Assembly: GCA_022819825.1 (NCBI GenBank)
Contig: JAJEGM010000037.1
Span: forward strand, 1 to 64,000
DNA: 64,000 nt
DNA from: Acidimicrobiia bacterium
GTDB lineage: Bacteria > Actinomycetota > Acidimicrobiia > Acidimicrobiales > Bin134
Reading direction: 5' to 3'
Made by a program: the position numbers and the translations under genes
Shown here: positions 58,818-64,000 of the stretch, piece after piece
Layout: each line of letters starts with the position of its first letter
How positions within the stretch are numbered: position 1 is the first letter of the stretch
The notes under the pieces: model-generated
Seen by the model: the letters and a program-made list of their open reading frames with translations, nothing else
Databases searched by the model: none
What the model was told of the DNA's origin: nothing

Positions 58818-59897
58818 ATGAGCGACGCGGTGCGGGCGATGGTGCAGGTGGGGCCGGAGCGGTTGGAGATACAGGAATTCGGTCGGCCCCAGGTGGGCGA
58901 AGACGACGCTCTGCTGCGGATTGAGGCGTGCGGGATTTGCGGTACTGACGTTGAGACGTACTCCGGCAGTTCGCTGATGAACTATCCGGTGATTCCGGGG
59001 CATGAGCCAGTCGGAATCATCGAAGAGGTGGGTGAGCGGTATGCGGCTCGCTGGGGGCTGAAGCCGGGCGACCGGGTGGTGGCTGAAGCGGCCTATGGGT
59101 GCGGTCGCTGTCTGGCGTGCCTCGACCAGCAGATGTGCCGGGTGGCGCCGGGCAACCACGGCTTCACTCCCACTGGTCGGGCTCCGGCGCTGTGGGGCGG
59201 GTACGCCGAGATGATGTATTTGGCGCCGGGGTCAGTCCCCCACAAGATCGACAGTTCGATACCGCCTCGCATTGCGGCGCTGTACAACCCGCTGGGGGCG
59301 GGCTTCGCCTGGGCGGTGTCGGCCCCCAACCTGCGCTACGGCGACACCGTCACCGTGCTCGGCCCCGGCCAGCGGGGGTTGGCCTGCGTGATCGCGGCGG
59401 CGGCCGCGGGGGCGTCGGCGATCTTCGTAACCGGGTTGGGTTCGCAGGACACTCACAAGCTGGCCTTGGCGGCGGAGTTCGGGGCCGATGTGACCATCGA
59501 CGTGGAGTCGGAGAATGCGGTGGAGCGGGTGCTGGCCGAAACCAACGGCCGGGGGACCGACATTGTGGTGGACACCACCCCGCACGCCACCCAGCCGGTG
59601 GTGGATGCGGTGTCCATGGCCCGATTGGGGGGCACCATCGTTTTGGCCGGCCTCAAGGGCCATGGGGTGGATGGCTTCCCCTCCGACGCCGTGGCCATGC
59701 GCTACCAGACCGTCGTCGGAGTGCGCACAGTGGACTTCCACAGCTACCGGCAGGCGGTGCGGCTCATCGAGTCGGGGACGCTGCCGGTGGAGCGCCTCCA
59801 CACCCACCATTTCCCCCTGGAACAGGCCGCGGATGCCGTGCAGACCCTCGTCCAAGCAGGCATGGCCAAAGCCGTCTCCATTACCGTTGAGCCCTAG
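58818..59897 (+). CDS. Zinc-dependent alcohol dehydrogenase (MDR family)
   Basis: 359 residues. The catalytic-zinc region is CGICGTDVETYSGS and GHEPVGIIEEVG, the structural-zinc loop is GCGRCLACLDQQMC, and the NAD motif is VLGPGQRGLACVIAAAAAGAS. It oxidises an alcohol to an aldehyde or ketone. It precedes an amidohydrolase by 30 bp. Substrate unknown. Confidence 0.91.
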   Translation: MSDAVRAMVQVGPERLEIQEFGRPQVGEDDALLRIEACGICGTDVETYSGSSLMNYPVIPGHEPVGIIEEVGERYAARWGLKPGDRVVAEAAYGCGRCLACLDQQMCRVAPGNHGFTPTGRAPALWGGYAEMMYLAPGSVPHKIDSSIPPRIAALYNPLGAGFAWAVSAPNLRYGDTVTVLGPGQRGLACVIAAAAAGASAIFVTGLGSQDTHKLALAAEFGADVTIDVESENAVERVLAETNGRGTDIVVDTTPHATQPVVDAVSMARLGGTIVLAGLKGHGVDGFPSDAVAMRYQTVVGVRTVDFHSYRQAVRLIESGTLPVERLHTHHFPLEQAADAVQTLVQAGMAKAVSITVEP

Positions 59898-59927
59898 GCA
59901 CCCCCCGAATCACCACAGAGGAACACA

Positions 59928-61211
59928 GTGAACCCCGACGACCTCATTCTGATCAGCGTTGACGACCACATCGCCGAGCCGGCGGACATGTTCGAGGGCC
60001 ACGTGCCTGAGAAGTACAAGGAGCACGCCCCCAAGGTGGTGACCGACGAGAACGGGCGTGAGCAGTGGTACTACGGCAAGCTGCCCGGCCGGAACCTCGG
60101 GTTGAACGCGGTAGCGGGCAAGCCCCGGGAGCACTACAACATCGACGCCAGCCGCTACGACGAGATGCGACCTGGCTGCTACGACGTACACGAGCGGGTG
60201 CGGGACATGAACGCCGGCGGGCAGCTGGCCGGGCTGAACTTCCCCAACTGGACCGGATTCTCCGGCCAGGTGCTCAACGAGGGGCCCGATCCCGATCTCA
60301 ACGAGATCATGATCAAGGCCTACAACGACTGGCACGTCGACGAGTGGGTGGGGACCTATCCCGACCGGTTCATCCCCTGCGGCATCCTGCCCCTGTTCGA
60401 CGTCGACCGGGCGGTAGCCGAGGTGAAGCGCCTGGCCAGCAAGGGATGCTACGCGGTGACCTTCTCGGAGAATCCGGCGATGCTGGGCATGCCGTCGATC
60501 CACTCCGGCGCATGGGATCCGCTGTTCGCGGCGTGCAGCGACCTCGGTACTGTGCTGTGCTGCCACCTGGGTTCGTCGTCTCGCTCGATGGGCGCCTCGG
60601 CCGACGCTCCCCCCAGCGTGCCGATGACCCTGTCGTCGGCGCTCACCATCTCCACGCTGGTGGAGCTGGTGTGGGCCGAGTTCTGGGATCGCTTCCCCGA
60701 CCTCAAGTTCTCGCTCACCGAGGGCGACATCGGCTGGATCCCCTACTTCCTGTGGCGGGCCGAGCACGTGCAAGACCGCCACTCGGGCTGGACCAAGCAC
60801 GAGTTCGGCATCGACGGCAGCCCCACCGGCGTGTTCCGCAACCACATCCTGTGCTGTTTCATCAACGACCGCATCGGGGTGAAGCTGCTGGACGAGTTCA
60901 ACGTGGACAACCTGTGCTGGGAGTCGGACTACCCCCACTCTGATGGCACCTGGCCCCAGGCTCCCGAATACGTGGCCAAGCTGATGGGCGAACTGCCCCA
61001 AGACGTAGTGGCCAAGATCACCCACCAAAATGCCATGCGCCACTATCGGTTCGACCCCTTCGCCCACCGCCCGCCGGAGAAGTGCACCGCGGCCGCGCTG
61101 CGGGCCGAATCTCCCGACGTGGACGTGGTGACCCATGTGGGCCGCCCCGCCGATGAGCGCGACGCCGCATTCTGGCAGCAGATCCAAACCGGCGGCTGGA
61201 AGCGCGAATAG
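59928..61211 (+). CDS. Amidohydrolase-family metal-dependent hydrolase (amidohydrolase_2)
   Basis: 427 residues from GTG 59928 (NPDDLILISVDDHIAEPADMF). Further markers are AMLGMPSIHSGAWDPLFAACSDLGTVLCCHLG, FSLTEGDIGWIPY and NLCWESDYPHSDGTWPQAP with the last metal Asp. The protein resembles that at 17669. It should be a cytosolic decarboxylase or hydrolase. It forms a likely pair with the alcohol dehydrogenase and converges with a small gene at 61220. Confidence 0.86.
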   Translation: MNPDDLILISVDDHIAEPADMFEGHVPEKYKEHAPKVVTDENGREQWYYGKLPGRNLGLNAVAGKPREHYNIDASRYDEMRPGCYDVHERVRDMNAGGQLAGLNFPNWTGFSGQVLNEGPDPDLNEIMIKAYNDWHVDEWVGTYPDRFIPCGILPLFDVDRAVAEVKRLASKGCYAVTFSENPAMLGMPSIHSGAWDPLFAACSDLGTVLCCHLGSSSRSMGASADAPPSVPMTLSSALTISTLVELVWAEFWDRFPDLKFSLTEGDIGWIPYFLWRAEHVQDRHSGWTKHEFGIDGSPTGVFRNHILCCFINDRIGVKLLDEFNVDNLCWESDYPHSDGTWPQAPEYVAKLMGELPQDVVAKITHQNAMRHYRFDPFAHRPPEKCTAAALRAESPDVDVVTHVGRPADERDAAFWQQIQTGGWKRE

Positions 61212-61219
61212 TCGAACCG

Positions 61220-61582
61220 CTAACCGCCGCGGCGGTAATTGGCGATGATCACCGCGGCGGCAAAACGCCGATGGCACTGCGTCTGGATATAGCGGGCTGC
61301 GGCAGAATTCGGTGATCGGGCTGCCCGGCGGGCCATTTGGTTAAACACGTCAGCCTCGGCGCGAATCGCCTCGTCGGTGGGAGGGGTGCCAACCCGGTCA
61401 GCGAGACTCCGCAAGCGATCAGTTTGGGTGCGGATGAATTTCCTGGTGCAAGTGCCTGTGCTGTGAGCTGCCTGTATGGCTTCCCACAATCCTCGGTAGG
61501 TGTTGGCGATGTCGTCGAGTTCTTCGGGACCCAGGTTCGGGGGAAAGGCTTGCAGGTCGAACTCCTGCCTTGGCGTGCTCAG
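61220..61582 (-). CDS. Small hypothetical protein, start uncertain
   Basis: The last about 120 residues of an open minus-strand frame look like real protein: LGPEELDDIANTYRGLWEAIQ, TQTDRLRSLADRVGTPPTDEAIRAE, ARYIQTQCHRRFAAAVIIANY, probably helical. No ATG, GTG or TTG in frame lies near its apparent start. A CTG at 61582, overlapping the hemolysin-III stop, is the only well-placed candidate. It may be translated by coupling from that gene or be a truncated remnant. I do not recognise a family. Confidence 0.45.
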   Translation of the reverse strand: MSTPRQEFDLQAFPPNLGPEELDDIANTYRGLWEAIQAAHSTGTCTRKFIRTQTDRLRSLADRVGTPPTDEAIRAEADVFNQMARRAARSPNSAAARYIQTQCHRRFAAAVIIANYRRGG

Positions 61583-62247
61583 GCCAGCGGAAGGGCGAAG
61601 AAGGCGATGGCCACGTAGTGGACGGCCACGGCGGCCACCACTAGCAGATGGAAGACCTCGTGGTAGCCGAACCAACGGGGCCACGGGTCGGGACGGTGAG
61701 TGGCATAGATGAGCGCACCCAGCGTGTACAGGCCGCCACCCACGAAAAGCAAGGTACTGCCGGCGATTCCCATGCCGCGCCAGACATCTCCGATGACCAA
61801 AAGAGCGGCCCAGCCGACAATCGGGTAGGGGGCGATGAGCACCCACCGGGGTGCGTTGAGCCACATTATCCTCCCGATTGCCCCCAGCAAAGCGCCAGAC
61901 CACACCACACTCAGAACCAGCTTGGCGGCACCGGGTTCCAACGCGAAGAAGCCCACCGGGGTATAGGTGGCGGCAATGAACACGAAGATCATCGAGTGGT
62001 CGAGGCGGCGGATCATCGCCTTGATTCGAGGGGTCCAGTCGAACCGGTGGTAGGCCGCGCTCACTCCGAACACGCCCACCACCGCGATGGCGTAGACCGC
62101 CACAACCGCCCGATCAGCCCCGCCCGGCCCCAAGGCAATAACGATGGGCGCGAGGACCGTGGCGGCAAGCGCGGCCACTGCGTGGGACCAGCCCCGGAGT
62201 ACCGGCGTGGGAAGAATTAAGGGGCCAGCGACCGTCAGGCAGACCAC
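61579..62247 (-). CDS. Hemolysin III/PAQR-family membrane protein
   Basis: 222 residues with seven likely membrane helices. The family metal-site residues are visible in AAYHRFDW (His), RRLDHSMIFVFIAATYTPVG (Asp, His) and EVFHLLVVAAVAVHYVA (His). Bacterial members are integral membrane proteins of uncertain function; the haemolysin name is historical. The GTG at 62247 overlaps a TAGGGT -10-like box, so the exact start is uncertain. Confidence 0.88.
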   Translation of the reverse strand: MVCLTVAGPLILPTPVLRGWSHAVAALAATVLAPIVIALGPGGADRAVVAVYAIAVVGVFGVSAAYHRFDWTPRIKAMIRRLDHSMIFVFIAATYTPVGFFALEPGAAKLVLSVVWSGALLGAIGRIMWLNAPRWVLIAPYPIVGWAALLVIGDVWRGMGIAGSTLLFVGGGLYTLGALIYATHRPDPWPRWFGYHEVFHLLVVAAVAVHYVAIAFFALPLA

Positions 62248-62282
62248 CCTACACGGGTGGTGGAGAAGATCGCGAGAGGGAC

Positions 62283-63776
62283 CTAACCGCCTAGTTCAGC
62301 CGCTTCGTACTCCAGGAGACGGCCGAACAGGTCACGCAGCTCCGAGCGCCGAGAGCGGTCGTTGGCCAGGTTGACCAGCTCATGGGGATCGTCGTTTAGG
62401 GAGTACCACTCGTGGTCGTGATCATCGAAGTCGGCATCAGTGTCGAACAGCTTTGGCTCGGGAGCGAGATTGCCGGTGCGGTCGATCCCCCCGCCCACGC
62501 CGTAGTACCGGGCGTACTTGGTCTCGCCGTCGAAGAAGCCCCGCACCGCATAGCGGCTGTGGCGCAGCAGCTCCGACTGGGCGCTGTCTTGGCTGAACAG
62601 CACGTAGTCGCGCACCGAGGTCAACGGGTCGGCCAACGACGGGGTGAGGTCCTTGCCCGATAGGGTGGGCGAGCTGTCGACGTCCACGCCACCGAGCGCG
62701 GCGATGGTGGCGGCCAGGTCCACGTGGGTGGCCAACGCATCGGTGGACACTCCCTGCGGAGTGAGCCCGGGGGCTTTGACGATGAGCGGCACTCCCATGA
62801 CTTCCTCATACACGCAGGGCAGCTTGGCCCGCAGCCCGTGCGATCCGCAGGCGTCGCCGTGGTCGGAGGTGTAGATGACCACGGTGTCGTCGTAGGCCCC
62901 GATGTCGTCGAGCGCCCCCAGAATCGAGGTGATGCTGTGGTCCAGCAGTTCGTGGAGCCAGGCGTAGTAGTCCAGTTGGCGCAACCAGGAGTCGACGTCG
63001 TCAAGGGCCATGTGGCCCACCATGTGCTCCCGGTTGCGGACATGGCGCCAAGCCCGCTGGACCTCGGGCTTGGTGTGGAGATCGTCGTCGAAGTTGTCGG
63101 GCAGCCGGGTGAAGTAACGGGGGTAGATCTCCTCCAACGGCTCAAGGTCCACCTTGCCGCCCAGCATGTGCTCGTGGAGGAAGTTGAACACGCCCATCAG
63201 GTCGGGGTTGTCCTCCTGGAAAGACGGCTGGTCAAGCGGGTACCACATCACGTCGTGAGGATTCACTAGTGCCACCGTCAAGAACCACGGTCCGACGGAA
63301 GGGTCGGCGCCGTGGGTTCGCAGCCAGTCCACCGCCTGGTCGGCGATCACCGGATCGAAGTGCCGGCCAGTCCACGGCCCGCCGATGTAATGGCGGTCGT
63401 CGCCCTGCCAGCCGCTGTAGCCGAAGGCTTCCATGTCGGGCATCGGCTCGTGGGTGAGGTGGTATTTGCCCAGGTAGGCCGATTCGTAGCCCACCTCTCG
63501 CATCAGCCGTCCCACGGTGGGAATGGCGGGGTCGAGCGCGGTGTGGGCCGGGAAGCTCACGTTGTCCACCACGCCGTGCTCGGCCAGGTAGCTGCCGGTG
63601 TACAGGCTGGCCCTCGACGGTGAGCACGGCGACGAGTGGGTGTAGTAGCGGTTGAAGTCCAAGCCGTCGCGGCGCAGCCGGTCGTGGGCGGGCATGTCGA
63701 CCACCCCGTCCAGCCACGGGTTGCGGCGCTCCTCGTCGGACACGATCAACAAGATGTTGGGCTGCGTAGTTGACAT
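62283..63776 (-). CDS. Type I sulfatase
   Basis: 497 residues from ATG 63776 (TTQPNILLIVSDEERRNPWLDG). The formylglycine signature is PCSPSRASLYTG (Cys about residue 52), and the second metal cluster is YTSDHGDACGSHGLRAKLPCVYEEVMGVPLIVKAPG. No signal peptide. It differs from the other four sulfatases and resembles choline-sulfatase/phosphonate-hydrolase-like members in the SDEER and SDHGD segments. It is 5 bp downstream of a CoA-ligase gene, so sulfate-ester cleavage and acid activation may be linked again here. Confidence 0.9.
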   Translation of the reverse strand: MSTTQPNILLIVSDEERRNPWLDGVVDMPAHDRLRRDGLDFNRYYTHSSPCSPSRASLYTGSYLAEHGVVDNVSFPAHTALDPAIPTVGRLMREVGYESAYLGKYHLTHEPMPDMEAFGYSGWQGDDRHYIGGPWTGRHFDPVIADQAVDWLRTHGADPSVGPWFLTVALVNPHDVMWYPLDQPSFQEDNPDLMGVFNFLHEHMLGGKVDLEPLEEIYPRYFTRLPDNFDDDLHTKPEVQRAWRHVRNREHMVGHMALDDVDSWLRQLDYYAWLHELLDHSITSILGALDDIGAYDDTVVIYTSDHGDACGSHGLRAKLPCVYEEVMGVPLIVKAPGLTPQGVSTDALATHVDLAATIAALGGVDVDSSPTLSGKDLTPSLADPLTSVRDYVLFSQDSAQSELLRHSRYAVRGFFDGETKYARYYGVGGGIDRTGNLAPEPKLFDTDADFDDHDHEWYSLNDDPHELVNLANDRSRRSELRDLFGRLLEYEAAELGG

Positions 63777-63781
63777 GGCAG

Positions 63782-64000
63782 TTACCCTCCGTACGTTTCC
63801 CGGAGCTCCTTTTTGAGCACCTTGCCCACCGGGTTGCGGGGCAGTTCGTCGACAATCTCGAGTTGCTCGGGGATCTTCTGGTTCATCAGCCCGACTTCCT
63901 TGCAGTGCTCCACCATCTCGCCGAAGCCGAATGACTGACCGGCCATGGGGGCCACCACCGCGCAGCACCGCTCCCCCGACACCGCATCGGGCAAGCCGAT
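63782..64000 (-). CDS. C-terminal part of an AMP-forming acyl-CoA ligase (truncated by window edge)
   Basis: Open minus-strand frame reaching the window edge: IGLPDAVSGERCCAVVAP, MNQKIPEQLEIVDELPRNPVGKVLKKELRETYGG. The PRNPVGKVLK segment holds the catalytic Lys of the C-terminal domain of ANL-type acyl-CoA synthetases. The N-terminal domain is outside the window. It probably shares an mRNA with the following sulfatase. Confidence 0.85.
   Translation of the reverse strand: MGLPDAVSGERCCAVVAPMAGQSFGFGEMVEHCKEVGLMNQKIPEQLEIVDELPRNPVGKVLKKELRETYGG

Overview
This 64-kb window is high-GC, gene-dense DNA that looks actinobacterial, most plausibly a marine or host-associated member of the Acidimicrobiia. 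That placement is inferred from gene content: many CaiB/BaiF CoA-transferases, acyl-CoA and MaoC enzymes, F420/LLM flavoenzymes, cytochromes P450, sulfatases and livFGHMK-type transporters, together with TAnnnT -10 boxes lying 6-8 nt from start codons (leaderless transcripts). I saw no rRNA, CRISPR array, phage or plasmid backbone. The only RNA gene found is a tRNA-Leu(UAA).

Layout. 1-5.1 kb: a transposase tail, a thioesterase, tRNA-Leu with a RelE-type toxin-antitoxin pair against its 3' end, two tandem CoA-transferases, a decayed relE fragment and an SDR. 5.1-10.8 kb: acyl-CoA dehydrogenase, double-hotdog dehydratase, LLM oxidoreductase, a DUF1214-like protein and an HxD-bearing protein. 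10.9-17.6 kb: a branched-chain-amino-acid-type ABC importer in three polypeptides (MFS+LivF fusion, LivH+LivM+LivG fusion, LivK-type lipoprotein). 17.7-24.6 kb: amidohydrolase, two sulfatases, DapA-like aldolase, Old Yellow Enzyme. 24.6-27.5 kb: TetR regulator and P450 diverging from a seven-copy, exactly 21-bp-spaced repeat array, then an enoyl-CoA hydratase. 27.5-35.4 kb: a minus-strand run of two recently duplicated sulfatases, a second LivK-type lipoprotein, a redoxin with an in-frame UGA that reads as selenocysteine, a CoA ligase and a PPOX-fold protein. 35.5-40.6 kb: a second copy of the MFS+LivF and LivH+LivM+LivG fusions, without its own binding protein. 40.6-47 kb: amidohydrolase, double CoA-transferase, beta-carbonic anhydrase, three SDRs and a Dabb protein. 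47-58 kb: an oxygenase-rich block (Rieske oxygenase, FAD oxidoreductase, SRPBCC protein, two P450s fused to an N-terminal GPP34 domain, FAD monooxygenase, SDR, stand-alone P450). 58-64 kb: nitroreductase, alcohol dehydrogenase, amidohydrolase, hemolysin-III membrane protein, a fifth sulfatase and the C-terminus of an acyl-CoA ligase.

How it fits together (inference). Sulfatases would desulfate organic sulfate esters. Two unusual importers would take up the products. P450, Rieske, flavin and SDR enzymes would oxidise alicyclic or isoprenoid skeletons, and CoA ligases/transferases, acyl-CoA dehydrogenase, hydratases and thioesterase would carry the acids through beta-oxidation-like steps. A sulfated sterol or terpenoid is an attractive but unproven substrate.

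The most distinctive items are the probable selenoprotein redoxin with a SECIS-like hairpin, the GPP34-P450 fusions with an altered I-helix, the 21-bp repeat array, the duplicated MFS-ABC fusion transporters, and CoA-transferases that lack the catalytic aspartate.
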